Shown here: one piece after another, positions 39,464 to 50,314 of the stretch
How the letters are laid out: every line of letters begins with the position of its first letter
Numbering within the stretch: position 1 is the first letter of the stretch
The notes under the pieces: model-generated
The model's database searches: none
Seen by the model: the letters and a program-made list of their open reading frames with translations, nothing else
Told to the model about the DNA's origin: nothing
Translations under genes and position numbers: made by a program
NCBI GenBank assembly: GCA_002632355.1
Contig: NSJJ01000017.1
Coordinates: 1 to 64,000, forward strand
Direction: 5' to 3'
Source of the DNA: Sulfuricella denitrificans
Lineage (GTDB): Bacteria; Pseudomonadota; Gammaproteobacteria; Burkholderiales; Sulfuricellaceae
DNA length: 64,000 nt

Positions 39464-41758
39464 TCAGCCTGCCGAGGCACGCAGGGTATTCGCCGCTGCG
39501 ACCATGTTTTTCAGCGCGGGAATCACTTCGCCCCATTGACGCGTTTTCAAGCCGCAGTCCGGATTAACCCACAGACGCTCGGCGGGAATGCGTTCGGCCG
39601 CCTTCTTCATCAGGTCAACCATGTGCTGCTCGGTCGGGATGTTGGGCGAATGGATGTCGTACACACCCGGTCCGATTTCGTTCGGGTATTTGAAGTGATC
39701 GAAGACATCCAGCAATTCCATATCCGAGCGCGAAGTTTCTATAGTAATCACGTCGGCGTCCATGTCGGCGATGGCCGCGATAATGTCGTTGAACTCCGAG
39801 TAGCACATATGGGTGTGGATTTGCGTCTCGTCCGCCACGCCGTTGGCGGTAATGCGGAATGATTCCACCGCCCAGCCCAAGTACTCCTTCCATTGCGCCT
39901 TGCGCAGCGGAAGGCCTTCGCGCAGCGCCGCCTCGTCGATCTGGATCACGCGCACGCCTGCATTCTCCAGGGCCAGCACTTCTTCCCTGATCGCCATGGC
40001 GAGCTGCTTGCACGACACCGAGCGTGGCTGGTCGTCGCGCACGAAGGACCAGTTGAGGATAGTGACCGGGCCGGTCAGCATCCCCTTCATGGGCTTGGTC
40101 GTCAGGGATTGCGCATACTTGATCCATTCGACGGTCATGGCCTTCGGGCGGCTGATGTCGCCGAACAGGATGGGTGGCTTGACGCAACGCGAACCGTAGG
40201 ACTGCACCCAGCCGAACTGGCTGAAAACGTAGCCGTCGAGCTGTTCGCCGAAGTATTCCACCATGTCGTTGCGCTCGGCTTCGCCATGGACAAACACGTC
40301 CAGACCCAGGGCTTCCTGCTCACCCACGCTACGGGCAATTTCGGCCTGCATGGCGGCATTATAGGAGGCATCGTCGATTTCGCCGGCCTTGAACTGGCTG
40401 CGTGCCTGTCGAATTTCCTCGGTCTGCGGGAAGGAACCGATGGTGGTAGTGGGGAATTTTGGCAGTTTGAGCAGCGCGGCCTGCTTGGCGGCGCGCTGGG
40501 CATAGAAGCTCCTGCGTTGCCCCAGCTGCGGCGTGATCTTGGCCAGTGCTGCCTTGACCGCCGGGTTGTTGACGCGCGGCGAGTTTCGGCGGGCTTCGAT
40601 GGCGGCGCGATTGGCCTCCAGCTCGGCCTTGACGGCATCACGCCCTTGGTTCAGCGCCACGGCCAGCACGCGCAGCTCTACCAGCTTCTGCTTGGCGAAG
40701 GCCAGCCAAGACTTGATCTCGCAGTCGAGCTTCTGTTCGCTATCCAGATCTACAGGCACGTGCAGCAGCGAGCAGGACGGCGCGATCCACAGGCGCTCGC
40801 CCAAGCGCTCGTGCAGCGGTTGCAGCCATTCGAGTACGGCGTTGAGGTCGGTCTTCCAGATGTTGCGGCCGTTGATGACGCCCAGCGAGAGCACCTTGTG
40901 TATAGGCAACAGGTTGAGTAGCGGCTGGACGTCGTCGCGCCCGTTGATGGCGTCCACATGCAAGCCGGCCACCGGCAAGTTAGCGGCGAGATAGGTGTTC
41001 TCCAGCAGCTGCCCGAAATAGGTGGCGAGCAGCAGCTTGACACGGCAGCTCTTGAGCTGATGGTAGGCGTTGTTGAAGGCGTGCTGCCAGTCGGCATTTA
41101 GCTCGGTCACGAGGATGGGCTCGTCGATCTGCACCCATTCGACACCCTGGGCGGCCAACGTCTCCAGCAGTTCGGCATAGACTTGTAGCAGGGGCGGCAG
41201 CAGCGCGAGCTTGTCGGAATCGTCCTTGGCCTTGCCGATGGAGAGGTAGGTTACCGGGCCGACGATCACCGGCTTGGCCTTGATGCCCTGCTCTTTCGCT
41301 TCGGCCAGTTGCTCCAGCAGGCGCGAGGCATCTAGCTTGAATTCAGTAGCGGCGGTGAATTCGGGGACAATGTAGTGGTAGTTGGTATCGAACCACTTGG
41401 TCATCTCACCGGCGGCCACATCACCGCAGCACTGTGCATTCTCTTCGGCGGACTGGGTCGAGCGGCCGCGGGCGACACGAAAATAGTTGTCCAGCGCATC
41501 CCCATGGAAACCCTGCACACGCTCTGGGAGGTTACCCAAGGTGAAGCTCATGTCCAGCACCTGGTCGTAGAAGGCGAAGTCACCGACGGGCGTCAAGCCT
41601 AAATCCGACTGGTCCTGCCAGTGGCGCTGGCGCAGTTCCTTGCCGAGCACCTTAAGTTCTTCACGGGACGATCGACCTTTCCAGTAGGATTCGAGAGCGA
41701 ACTTAAGCTCGCGTTTAGCGCCGATGCGCGGAAAGCCGAGGTTGTGGGTGAATGCCAT
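39464..41758 (-). CDS. metE: Cobalamin-independent methionine synthase
   Basis: [51 protein letters not shown]. Confidence 0.96.
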   Translation of the reverse strand: MAFTHNLGFPRIGAKRELKFALESYWKGRSSREELKVLGKELRQRHWQDQSDLGLTPVGDFAFYDQVLDMSFTLGNLPERVQGFHGDALDNYFRVARGRSTQSAEENAQCCGDVAAGEMTKWFDTNYHYIVPEFTAATEFKLDASRLLEQLAEAKEQGIKAKPVIVGPVTYLSIGKAKDDSDKLALLPPLLQVYAELLETLAAQGVEWVQIDEPILVTELNADWQHAFNNAYHQLKSCRVKLLLATYFGQLLENTYLAANLPVAGLHVDAINGRDDVQPLLNLLPIHKVLSLGVINGRNIWKTDLNAVLEWLQPLHERLGERLWIAPSCSLLHVPVDLDSEQKLDCEIKSWLAFAKQKLVELRVLAVALNQGRDAVKAELEANRAAIEARRNSPRVNNPAVKAALAKITPQLGQRRSFYAQRAAKQAALLKLPKFPTTTIGSFPQTEEIRQARSQFKAGEIDDASYNAAMQAEIARSVGEQEALGLDVFVHGEAERNDMVEYFGEQLDGYVFSQFGWVQSYGSRCVKPPILFGDISRPKAMTVEWIKYAQSLTTKPMKGMLTGPVTILNWSFVRDDQPRSVSCKQLAMAIREEVLALENAGVRVIQIDEAALREGLPLRKAQWKEYLGWAVESFRITANGVADETQIHTHMCYSEFNDIIAAIADMDADVITIETSRSDMELLDVFDHFKYPNEIGPGVYDIHSPNIPTEQHMVDLMKKAAERIPAERLWVNPDCGLKTRQWGEVIPALKNMVAAANTLRASAG

Positions 41759-41871
41759 GATGGAATGCCTTTGAACGATGAAAGTGGCACCATGTTACCC
41801 AACTCAAAACATGAATAAAAATGATATAATTTCATAAATCGATTATCTTTATTCATGAGTTTACTGGTCCC

Positions 41872-42765
41872 ATGGCCATCCTGGAACGCGCCCACTTGGA
41901 AATCGTCCGCGCCGTCGCGCAACACGGTTCTTTGACCGCCGCAGCAAAAAAACTGCACCTGACCCAATCCGCCCTGAGCCATACGATAAAGAAACTGGAG
42001 CAAGCGCTGGGTACCGACGTCTGGCTGCGAGAAGGGCGCAGTCTGCGCCTCACCCAGGCCGGTCAGTATTTGCTGGGGGTTGCCAATCGTCTTTTGCCGC
42101 AACTGGATCAAGCGGAGGATCGCCTGCGTCAGTATGCTCAGGGCGAGCGCGGCACATTGCGCATCGGTATGGAGTGCCACCCCTGTTATCAGTGGCTACT
42201 CAAAATCGTTGCACCATATCTGGCTCAGTGGCCGGACGTGGATGTGGATGTCAAACAGAAATTCCAGTTTGGCGGCATCGGCGCACTGTTCGGTTACGAA
42301 ATCGACCTGCTGGTGACGCCGGACCCCTTGTATAAACCGGGTCTGATCTTCGAACCGGTGTTCGATTATGAACAGGTGCTGGTGGTGAGCAAGCATCACC
42401 CCTTGGCCACATCAAAATATATCAATCCGGAACAATTGAGTGGCGAGGTGCTGATCACCTACCCTGTAAAAACCGACCGGCTGGACATTTATAACCAGTT
42501 CCTCATGCCGGCAGGAATCAGTCCCAAACGCCACAAAGTTATCGAGACGACCGACATCATGCTCCAGATGGTCGCCAGCGGGCGGGGTGTAACTGCTTTG
42601 CCACGATGGTTAGTGGAGGAATATACAAGCGAGATGGGGCTTGTACCTGTACGGTTGGGTCAACAGGGAATTGCCAAGCAGATTTTTATCGGGGCGCGCG
42701 AAACAGACGCCAATATTGATTATTTGAAAGCCTTTGTCGAGCTGGCGCGCCAACCGGTGTCCTGA
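41872..42765 (+). CDS. metR: LysR-family regulator MetR
   Basis: LysR HTH AHLEIVRAVAQHGSLTAAAKKLHLTQSALSHTIKKLE; divergent from metE. Confidence 0.88.
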   Translation: MAILERAHLEIVRAVAQHGSLTAAAKKLHLTQSALSHTIKKLEQALGTDVWLREGRSLRLTQAGQYLLGVANRLLPQLDQAEDRLRQYAQGERGTLRIGMECHPCYQWLLKIVAPYLAQWPDVDVDVKQKFQFGGIGALFGYEIDLLVTPDPLYKPGLIFEPVFDYEQVLVVSKHHPLATSKYINPEQLSGEVLITYPVKTDRLDIYNQFLMPAGISPKRHKVIETTDIMLQMVASGRGVTALPRWLVEEYTSEMGLVPVRLGQQGIAKQIFIGARETDANIDYLKAFVELARQPVS

Positions 42766-42876
42766 AGCGGGCGTTACATCCGTTCGTCTTATGAGACTTG
42801 AGCTTGCGGCTTACCGTGCTTAATTTTCCGTTTTCTGAGACGACGACACCTTGAAGAACGCCGGCTGGCTGCCATC

Positions 42877-43090
42877 ATGACCCCGACCGCCGATGTCGCC
42901 TATCTGGGGATCTGCTTGCCCCCCAGCGAACGCAATCTCAGGCTACTGCGGGAAGCGCCTCATTCGCAACTGCCGGTATGCAAAGGCGACCTGCAGCAGA
43001 TTATCGGCATCGCCGAAAGCCACGACATTCTGCAGGCAGCCATTGAGGGAGACGTCGATTTCGCCGAGACTGTAACCAGGTCGATCAGGT
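42877..43090 (+). pseudogene. Remnant of CBS-domain (CorC/hemolysin-type) protein
   Basis: RNLRLLREAPHSQLPVCKGDLQQIIGIAESHDILQAAIEGDVDF resembles the CBS pair of HlyC/CorC proteins; rest missing. Confidence 0.6.
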
Positions 43091-43154
43091 GCTTGCCATT
43101 CGCAGTAACAAGCATTTCTGAAGGCTTGCCGGATTTTCCTTTCAGCGAATCGAT

Positions 43155-43688
43155 TTATTCGTCAATTGTCGCTGCATTCGGGAACATCACGTCGGTAAAA
43201 CCGAACTGGCTCATGTCGGTCATGCGCATGGGGTAGAGAACCCCCACCAGATGATCGCACTCGTGCTGCACCACCCTCGCATGAAAGCCTGAGACTGTAC
43301 GATCGATGGGCTTTCCTGTCAGATCATAACCGCGGTAACGTAAATGCTTGTGGCGCGAAACCTTGCCCCGCATACCGGGCAGAGACAGACACCCCTCCCA
43401 GCCATCCTCCATCTCATCGCCAATAGATTGCAGCTCTGGATTCAGTAACACCGTATCCGGCACTGCTTCCGCATCCGGATAACGTGGATTTTCCGCCACA
43501 CCAAAAATCACCACCTGCAGCCCGACTCCAATCTGTGGTGCCGCAAGACCTGCGCCATTAAGCGCGGCCATGGTTTCGCGCATATCCAGGACAAGCGCGC
43601 GCAATTCAGGCGTATCGAATGCCGCCACCGGCCGGGCGGCTTCCAGCAGGCGCGCATCACCCATTCTGAGTACGGTTCTAACTGTCAC
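43155..43688 (-). CDS. def: Peptide deformylase
   Basis: [47 protein letters not shown]. Confidence 0.94.
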   Translation of the reverse strand: MTVRTVLRMGDARLLEAARPVAAFDTPELRALVLDMRETMAALNGAGLAAPQIGVGLQVVIFGVAENPRYPDAEAVPDTVLLNPELQSIGDEMEDGWEGCLSLPGMRGKVSRHKHLRYRGYDLTGKPIDRTVSGFHARVVQHECDHLVGVLYPMRMTDMSQFGFTDVMFPNAATIDE

Positions 43689-44436
43689 GAAGTTCGACGA
43701 CCTGATTGAGAACTTTCAGCACCCGCTGCATAGCCTGCTTGAGGATCGTATCCACTTCATCGTAAGCAATCTTGTGCGAGCTTGAACCACGCCCGGCAGC
43801 ATAGTTGGCCGACACCGTCAGCGCTGCGTAGCACAAGCCGAGTTCTCTCGCCAACGCAGCCTCCGGCATGCCGGTCATGCCTACCATGGTGGCGCCATCC
43901 CGTTCCAGGCGGTTGATTTCCGCAGCCGTTTCCAGGCGCGGCCCCTGCACAGCGGCATAAACGCCACCGTCAATGAACGACTCTCCCGCCTGTCGGCAAG
44001 CCTGCATGCACAACTGCCGCATCTCGTCGCAATATGGCCAGGTGAAGTCGATATGCACGACCGATTTTCCTCCGCATTTTTCCTGGCAGTCGTGAAAGGT
44101 GCCTTTTCGTCCCCAGGTGTAATCGATGATCTGATCGGGAATGGCGATGGCGCCAGGCTTCATGTCGGCATGAATGCCGCCGACGGTGGCGATGGAAATC
44201 ACGTCTTTTGCACCCTCGGCATGCATCGCCCACATATTGGCCCGGTAATTGACTTCATGCGGCGGGATGGTGTGTCCATGACCGTGACGCGCCAGAAAAA
44301 CGACTTCCCTGCCATTGATCTTGCCGAAGATCAGTGCGCCGGAAGGTTCGCCATAGGGCGTTCTCACCACCTTGCGCCGCACTTCCTCCAGACCGGATAT
44401 TTGCGTCAGACCGCTTCCCCCGATGATTCCAAGCAT
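43678..44436 (-). CDS. mtnP: S-methyl-5'-thioadenosine/thioinosine phosphorylase
   Basis: [44 protein letters not shown]-equivalent [12 protein letters not shown]. Confidence 0.88.
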   Translation of the reverse strand: MLGIIGGSGLTQISGLEEVRRKVVRTPYGEPSGALIFGKINGREVVFLARHGHGHTIPPHEVNYRANMWAMHAEGAKDVISIATVGGIHADMKPGAIAIPDQIIDYTWGRKGTFHDCQEKCGGKSVVHIDFTWPYCDEMRQLCMQACRQAGESFIDGGVYAAVQGPRLETAAEINRLERDGATMVGMTGMPEAALARELGLCYAALTVSANYAAGRGSSSHKIAYDEVDTILKQAMQRVLKVLNQVVELRDS

Positions 44437-44438
44437 TA

Positions 44439-44993
44439 TCAATCCTCTTTCAAAGCATAAATTGCGGGCAGATTGCGCCACGCACCATGTACATCCATTC
44501 CATAACCGAACACATAGCGGTCAGGCACTTCCAGTCCGACAAAATCGGCCTGAATGGGTTTGGCCCTGCCAGTCTGCTTGTTCACGAACACCGCGCTATA
44601 ACACTCGCTCGCACCCAGTTCCATCACGCAGCGGTGGATTTCCGCCAGCGTGATTCCCTCGTCCAGAATATCATCCAGCACCAGCACCACACGCCCTTTG
44701 ACATTCGCGGGAGGCGGCACTTTCCACATGATCTGCCCCCCCCGGATGGCCTCACCGTAACGCGATGCCTGCACGTAATCAAAATCCAGAGGGAAAGCCA
44801 GTCTGGGCAGCAACTGTCCGGCAAAAACCACTGCCCCGCCCATCACGCACAGTACCAGCGGATAACGGTCTGCCAGTTGGCGGGAAATCTCCAGCGCCAT
44901 GCGCTCCAGTCCGATAGCCACCTCGGATGCAGAGAAAACCACTTCGGCCTGTTCAAGTATTTGCGTCACTTCTTCCGTAGGCAACATAATCAT
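44439..44993 (-). CDS. Hypoxanthine-guanine phosphoribosyltransferase
   Basis: VVLVLDDILDEGITLAEIHRC PRPP motif; VCVMGGAVVFAGQLLPRL. Confidence 0.9.
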   Translation of the reverse strand: MIMLPTEEVTQILEQAEVVFSASEVAIGLERMALEISRQLADRYPLVLCVMGGAVVFAGQLLPRLAFPLDFDYVQASRYGEAIRGGQIMWKVPPPANVKGRVVLVLDDILDEGITLAEIHRCVMELGASECYSAVFVNKQTGRAKPIQADFVGLEVPDRYVFGYGMDVHGAWRNLPAIYALKED

Positions 44994-45026
44994 TTCCTAT
45001 TGTTTCAACGAATTACTGTGCTTATA

Positions 45027-45950
45027 TCACAATCCACTCAAGGTTTTTATATGCGTCATTGCGCTGCGTCCCAGAGCGTGCAATTCGTATCCCCCTTCAA
45101 GTACAGACACGATGCGCCCCCTGGCGTGGCGCTCCGCAAGCTTCTTCAATTCTTCGGTCACCCAGACGTAATCCGCCTCGGTCAGTCGCAGCATGGCCAT
45201 ATCGTCATCCCGGTGTGCGTCGAAGCCCGCGGAGATTAGCAGAAATTCGGGCTGAAAGCGCTCCAGTGCGGGCAACCAATGTTCTGTCACAGCAGCGCGA
45301 AATCCAGCCCCATCCGTGCCTGCGGCCAGTGGCACATTGATGATGTGTTCATTGCCGCTTTCTGCACCGCAATTGGGGTAGAAAGGGTGCTGAAAAGTGG
45401 AGCACAGCATCACCTGTGGATCGTCATGAAAAATATTCTCCGTGCCATTGCCATGGTGCACATCGAAATCGGCAATGGCCACCCGCTGCAGGCCGTGGTG
45501 CCGCAGGGCATGGGCCGCGCCTACGGCAACATTGTTGAACAGGCAGAACCCCATGGCGCGCGCCCGCTCGGCATGATGTCCGGGAGGGCGAACATTGCAG
45601 AAAGCATTCTCCACCTGCCCCGCCATCACCAGATCCACCCCCATCGTCACCGCCCCTGCAGCATGCAAAGCCGCTTCATAGGTAAAGGGGTTCATGCAGG
45701 TATCGCCATCCAGTTCGACTAGCCCCTCCACTGGGGAAGCCGCTTCAATCAGGTCCAGATAGGTTGCCGCATGCACGCGCAGCAGTTGTTCACGTGTCGC
45801 AGCAATCGCGTCATGATGTCGTAGAAACTGCAGCAGGCCGGAGGCAATCAGCTGATCCTCGATGGCCTGGAGACGGGCCGCACACTCGGGGTGGTGTGGA
45901 CCATTATCGTGCCGCAGGCAACTGGGGTGTGTGATATAGGCGGTCAGCAT
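45027..45950 (-). CDS. Histone deacetylase-family protein
   Basis: RPPGHHAERARAMGFCLFNNVAVGAAHA; DFDVHHGNGTE. Confidence 0.93.
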   Translation of the reverse strand: MLTAYITHPSCLRHDNGPHHPECAARLQAIEDQLIASGLLQFLRHHDAIAATREQLLRVHAATYLDLIEAASPVEGLVELDGDTCMNPFTYEAALHAAGAVTMGVDLVMAGQVENAFCNVRPPGHHAERARAMGFCLFNNVAVGAAHALRHHGLQRVAIADFDVHHGNGTENIFHDDPQVMLCSTFQHPFYPNCGAESGNEHIINVPLAAGTDGAGFRAAVTEHWLPALERFQPEFLLISAGFDAHRDDDMAMLRLTEADYVWVTEELKKLAERHARGRIVSVLEGGYELHALGRSAMTHIKTLSGL

Positions 45951-45993
45951 AAAAATTCACCATCTGGTCTTATATAAGACTATCGGGCCAATT

Positions 45994-48735
45994 ATGTGGC
46001 ACAATCGTCATATAGCAATTGTATATTACTGCTTCTCTCATCAGGACCACAAAATCATGGGCCAACATTACCTCAATCCCCTTTTCGCGCCAAAATCTGT
46101 CGCGGTATTCGGCGCCAGCGAGCGTGTCGATTCCATCGGCCAGATCGTATTCCAGAACATGATCGAAAGCGGCTATCAGGGCGGCCTTTACCCCATCAAC
46201 CCGAAGAGCCCGGAAATTCAGGGGCACAAGGCCTATGCCTCGATCGCCGATATCGGACAGCCGGTGGAACTGGCGGTCATCGCCACTCCGCCCCAGACCG
46301 TGCCCGATATCATCGAAGATTGCGGCAAGCATGGCGTCAAGGCAGCGGTGATCATCACTGCCGGATTCGGCGAGACCGGCCCACAGGGCCAGGCGCTGGA
46401 AAAGGCCGTGCTGGACAACGCCCATCTTTACGGCATCCGCCTGATCGGCCCCAACTGCCTTGGCGTAATGCGCCCTTCGATCGGGCTTAACGCCACCTTC
46501 AACAAGGGCGGCGCCAACACCGGCAATCTCGCCTTTATCTCCCAGTCCGGCGCGCTTTGCACCGCCATTCTCGACTGGGCTCAGAGCAACGATGTCGGCT
46601 TTTCCAGCGTGGTGTCGATGGGGTCTTCCGCCGATGTGGATTTTGGCGAAATCCTGGATTATCTGGTTTCCGATGTAAAAACCCAGAGCATCCTGCTGTA
46701 CATCGAAGGCATCCGCAATGCGCGCAGCTTCATGAGCGCGATCCGCGCCGCCGCCCGCATCAAGCCGGTGATCCTGGTCAAGGTCGGGCGCCACGCTGCC
46801 GGATCGAAGGCCGCCATGTCGCACACCGCCTCGCTGGTGGGCTCGGACGATGTGTTCGATGCCGCAGTCAGCCGCGCCGGCGTGGTGCGGGTACAGACCA
46901 TCACCCAGCTCTTTGCTGCCGCCAAGGCACTGTCATCCGGCTTCCGCCCGGTCGGCAACCGCCTCGCCATCGTCACCAACGGCGGCGGGCCTGGCGTGAT
47001 GGCGACTGACCGTGCCTCGGACCTGGGGCTGGCCATTGCCACGCTGTCCGACGCTACCATCGAACAGCTCAATCAGGTGCTGCCGCCCAACTGGCCGCAC
47101 GCCAATCCGGTCGACATCATCGGTGATGCACAGGCCGACCGTTATCACCATGCCGTCAAGGCCTGCCTGGAAGACACCAATGTCGATGGCGTGCTTGCTA
47201 TCCTGACACCACAAGCCATGACCAAACCGCTGGAAGCCGCCAACGTAGTGATTGAGCTTGCCAGCCAGTACAGCAAGCCCCTGCTGGCCTGCTGGATGGG
47301 CGATTCCCAGGTGGCGGAAGCGCGCGCGGCCTTTGCCAAAGCCAGAAAACCCAGCTTCCGCACTCCGGAACCGGCGGTTGAGGTGTTCTCTTACCTCTCG
47401 GATTACTACCGCAACCAGAAACTCCTGCTGCAAATGCCGGGGCCGCTTTCCCATCACCTCGAACCGGATGTCGAAGGCGCGCGCATGGTCATCGACGGCG
47501 CCCTGCTGGAGCGGCGCAAGGTGCTCAACGAAATGGAATCCAAGGCGCTGCTTTCGGCCTTCCATATCCCGGTGGCAAAAACCATGGTCGCGCGCAGCCC
47601 CAACGAGGCGCTGCTGATCGCAGAGCAGCTTGGTTTCCCGGTAGCGATGAAAGTCAACTCGCGTGACATCACCCACAAGACCGATGCCGGCGGCGTGCTG
47701 CTCAACCTCGGCAACGCCCAGGCAGTGCGCGCCGCTTACCATGAAATCATGGAGAACGTGCAGCACAACCGCCCCAATGCGCACATGGACGGCATCTCGA
47801 TCGAACCCATGATCGTCAAGCCGAACGGCCGCGAGCTCATGGTCGGCGTCACCAACGACCCGGTATTCGGCCCGGTGATCACCTTCGGCGCTGGCGGCAC
47901 CACGGTGGAGATCATGGGGGACCGCGCCGTCACCCTGCCGCCGCTCAACACCTTCCTGGTCAAGGACCTCATCCAGGGCACACACGTCGCCAAGATGCTG
48001 GGCGCCTTCCGCCACATGCCCCCGGCCAACATGGAAGCGCTGGAAAGCGTGCTGCTGCGCGTCTCGGAAATGGTGTGCGAACTGCCGCTGCTGATGGAAA
48101 TGGACATCAACCCGCTGATCGTGGACGAACACGGCGCGCTGGCCGCCGACGCGCGTGTGGTGGTGGAATACCGACAGCCCAGCGCCGACCGCTACGCCCA
48201 CATGGCAATCTACCCCTACCCCACCCACCTGGTCAGCCACTGGCAACTGGCGGACGGTACCGACATCACCATCCGCCCCATCCGTCCGGAAGATGCCGAA
48301 CTGGAACAGAAATTCGTCCACGACCTGTCCGAGGAATCGCGCTATTTCCGCTTCATGCGCAGCGTACAGGAACTGTCGCCGGACATGCTGGCGCGCTTCA
48401 CCCAGATCGACTACAGCCGCGAAATGGCCCTCATCGCCGTCACCAGCGAACATGGCAGGGAAACCGAGCTCGGGGTGACGCGCTTCGCTATCAACCCCGA
48501 CGGAGATAGCTGCGAATTCGCCCTGGTGGTCGCCGACAGCATGCGCGGAAAGGGGCTGGGCCAGAAACTCATGACCGCACTGATGGATGCCGCCCGCTCC
48601 AAGGGCCTGAAAATCATGGAAGGCGAAGTGCTCGGCAACAACCGCAATATGCTCAAACTCATGACAAGGCTAGGTTTCAGCATCGAAACCAGCCCGGAAG
48701 ACGATGGCATCAAGAACGTCAGGAAGGTGTTGTAA
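45994..48735 (+). CDS. Pat-like protein acyltransferase: ADP-forming acyl-CoA synthetase-like region + C-terminal GNAT
   Basis: LFAPKSVAVFGASERVDSIGQIVFQNM...; C-terminal GNAT DSMRGKGLGQKLMTALMDAARSKG. Confidence 0.9.
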   Translation: MWHNRHIAIVYYCFSHQDHKIMGQHYLNPLFAPKSVAVFGASERVDSIGQIVFQNMIESGYQGGLYPINPKSPEIQGHKAYASIADIGQPVELAVIATPPQTVPDIIEDCGKHGVKAAVIITAGFGETGPQGQALEKAVLDNAHLYGIRLIGPNCLGVMRPSIGLNATFNKGGANTGNLAFISQSGALCTAILDWAQSNDVGFSSVVSMGSSADVDFGEILDYLVSDVKTQSILLYIEGIRNARSFMSAIRAAARIKPVILVKVGRHAAGSKAAMSHTASLVGSDDVFDAAVSRAGVVRVQTITQLFAAAKALSSGFRPVGNRLAIVTNGGGPGVMATDRASDLGLAIATLSDATIEQLNQVLPPNWPHANPVDIIGDAQADRYHHAVKACLEDTNVDGVLAILTPQAMTKPLEAANVVIELASQYSKPLLACWMGDSQVAEARAAFAKARKPSFRTPEPAVEVFSYLSDYYRNQKLLLQMPGPLSHHLEPDVEGARMVIDGALLERRKVLNEMESKALLSAFHIPVAKTMVARSPNEALLIAEQLGFPVAMKVNSRDITHKTDAGGVLLNLGNAQAVRAAYHEIMENVQHNRPNAHMDGISIEPMIVKPNGRELMVGVTNDPVFGPVITFGAGGTTVEIMGDRAVTLPPLNTFLVKDLIQGTHVAKMLGAFRHMPPANMEALESVLLRVSEMVCELPLLMEMDINPLIVDEHGALAADARVVVEYRQPSADRYAHMAIYPYPTHLVSHWQLADGTDITIRPIRPEDAELEQKFVHDLSEESRYFRFMRSVQELSPDMLARFTQIDYSREMALIAVTSEHGRETELGVTRFAINPDGDSCEFALVVADSMRGKGLGQKLMTALMDAARSKGLKIMEGEVLGNNRNMLKLMTRLGFSIETSPEDDGIKNVRKVL

Positions 48736-48884
48736 GCTGGAAGGTCAAGGGCCCTGAAAATCAACGGATGGCTATCGCTGATCACAACTGGACTTGTTGA
48801 AGCAGTTTACATTTGTCCATTTTCGACACGTTGCTGCCGGTCGCGACCTTCTGCATCAACGTCTGCAATGCGTTACAAAGCTGT

Positions 48885-48973
48885 CAAGAACGTGGAAGTG
48901 AGGGGCAGCCGAAGCGTAGCGGAGGGAACCAAAACGCAGCTTTTGGCTGTCCCGCTCGACTGCCGGGTTAGCG
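48885..48973 (-). other. Solitary attC-like site
   Basis: GTGGAAGTGAGGGGCAGCC ... GGCTGTCCCGCTCGACTGCCGGGTTAGC; nearly same arms as attC at 1548-1613 (AGAAGTGAGCGG.. / ..CCGCTCGACTGCCGGGTT). Confidence 0.6.
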
Positions 48974-49237
48974 TAGTAATCGGCCCTATGCCGCAAATCG
49001 CGCCGATGAAACACATGCCGTTGCGGCTGTGGCAAAGTGGAATGCGGCGCTGCGGAAGACCGATGTAGCAATGGTGCAAATTGCCCGCGGGTTAGCGTGG
49101 TCCTGGGTGACGTCATCGACATTGGTGAATCGGCTCGGCGGTTCGCAGCCGCTGGGCCGATATCCCGTTTGAGAGAGTGAGCTAGACGACGTACCCGATG
49201 TGGCGCCCCATTCCAAACTGAATGCTTGGAGCAAGCC

Positions 49238-49774
49238 ATGGCACAACGCAATCGTAGTTTCCCCCTCAAGCCGGGCAAGTCCCGGGCCGCCCTGACGATC
49301 ACCCACCCCAACGCAGCCGGCATCGACATCGGCAGCGCCTCCCACTATGTCGCCGTACCGCCTGACCGGGATGACGAACCAGTGCGGGAGTTTCCCAGCT
49401 TCACGGTTGACCTCCATGCCCTGGCCGACTGGCTCAAGGCCTGCGGCGTGGATACCGTCGCGATGGAATCCACCGGGGTGTACTGGATTCCCTTTTTCGA
49501 ATTGCTGGAGTCTCGCGGCTTCACCGTACTGCTGGTCAACGCGCGTCATGTGAAGAACGTCTCGGGCCGCAAATCCGACGTACTGGACTGTCAGTGGCTG
49601 CAACAACTCATGACCTACGGCTTGCTCAGCGGGGCGTTTCGGCCTGGCGACGAAGTGTGCGCGTTGTGCTCGCTGTGGCGTCAGCACTACCGCGAACGGG
49701 TACTGCGGCAATTGGCCCAGCGTGCCGAAAAAATGGGCTTGAAACTCGTTGCCGCTGAAGAGCCCGCATGTTGA
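49238..49774 (+). mobile_element. Internally deleted IS110-family transposase
   Basis: AAGIDIGSASHYVAVPPDRDDEPVREF...MESTGVYWIPFFELLE...VNARHVKNVSGRKSDVLDCQWLQQL then jumps to a C-terminus-like QHYRERVLRQLAQRAEKMGLKLV; only ~180 aa. Confidence 0.8.
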
Positions 49775-50132
49775 GGTGATTTGCAATCAGTTACTTGGGT
49801 GGTGTTTCTTGAGAGGCTTCTGTGGTGTCCCAGAGGCATTAATCATCATTCAGCGCTCCACAGATTACACATCGGGCTCCGTTCCAGGCGGCAGCAGTTC
49901 CGCAACTTGGACAGTCAAAACTACTGTTGGCATGTCACCCGCTATCAACATCGTGGAGCTTATCCGCAACGGCGCAGAGCTTGTCCTGTATTTCGAGCCA
50001 CGCAGTTTGAGGGACTTATTCGCGGAGCGCGGGTAGATTGTGTCGAGCGGCATCCAGCCCCATGGCAGCCGAACGCAAACGAGTTGTTTCTGGTTGCCGC
50101 TGTTTCAACGATTGGGATTTTTGCCACAAATT

Positions 50133-50152
50133 TGCCACACTGAAGTGTGGCA
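50133..50152. repeat. Perfect inverted repeat near tRNA-Ser 3' end
   Basis: TGCCACACT-GA-AGTGTGGCA; preceded by direct copy TTGCCACA. Confidence 0.6.
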
Positions 50153-50207
50153 GCGTGGTAGTTTTGAGTTGCTTGCGTTAATTTGCAATTGCCGCAAGTT
50201 ATTGATT

Positions 50208-50298
50208 TGGCGGAGAGGGCGGGATTCGAACCCGCGTTAGGATATTATCCTAAACACGCTTTCCAGGCGTGCGACTTAAACCGCTCATCCACCTCTCC
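50208..50298 (-). tRNA. tRNA-Ser(GGA), CCA encoded
   Basis: Reverse complement GGAGAGGTGGATGAGCGGTTTAAGTCGCACGCCTGGAAAGCGTG...GGGTTCGAATCCCGCCCTCTCCGCCA. Confidence 0.93.
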
Positions 50299-50314
50299 TG
50301 ATGGAAGGCGGCAA

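Noticed and set aside
46933-48453. 506-aa minus-strand ORF
   Set aside because: Antisense to the Pat-like acyltransferase; His/Val-rich shadow translation.
49749-50240. Small ORFs (95, 120, 66 aa) downstream of the IS110 remnant
   Set aside because: Overlapping in different frames, no recognisable domain; the last runs into the tRNA-Ser antisense (WRRGRDSNPR), a common artefact.
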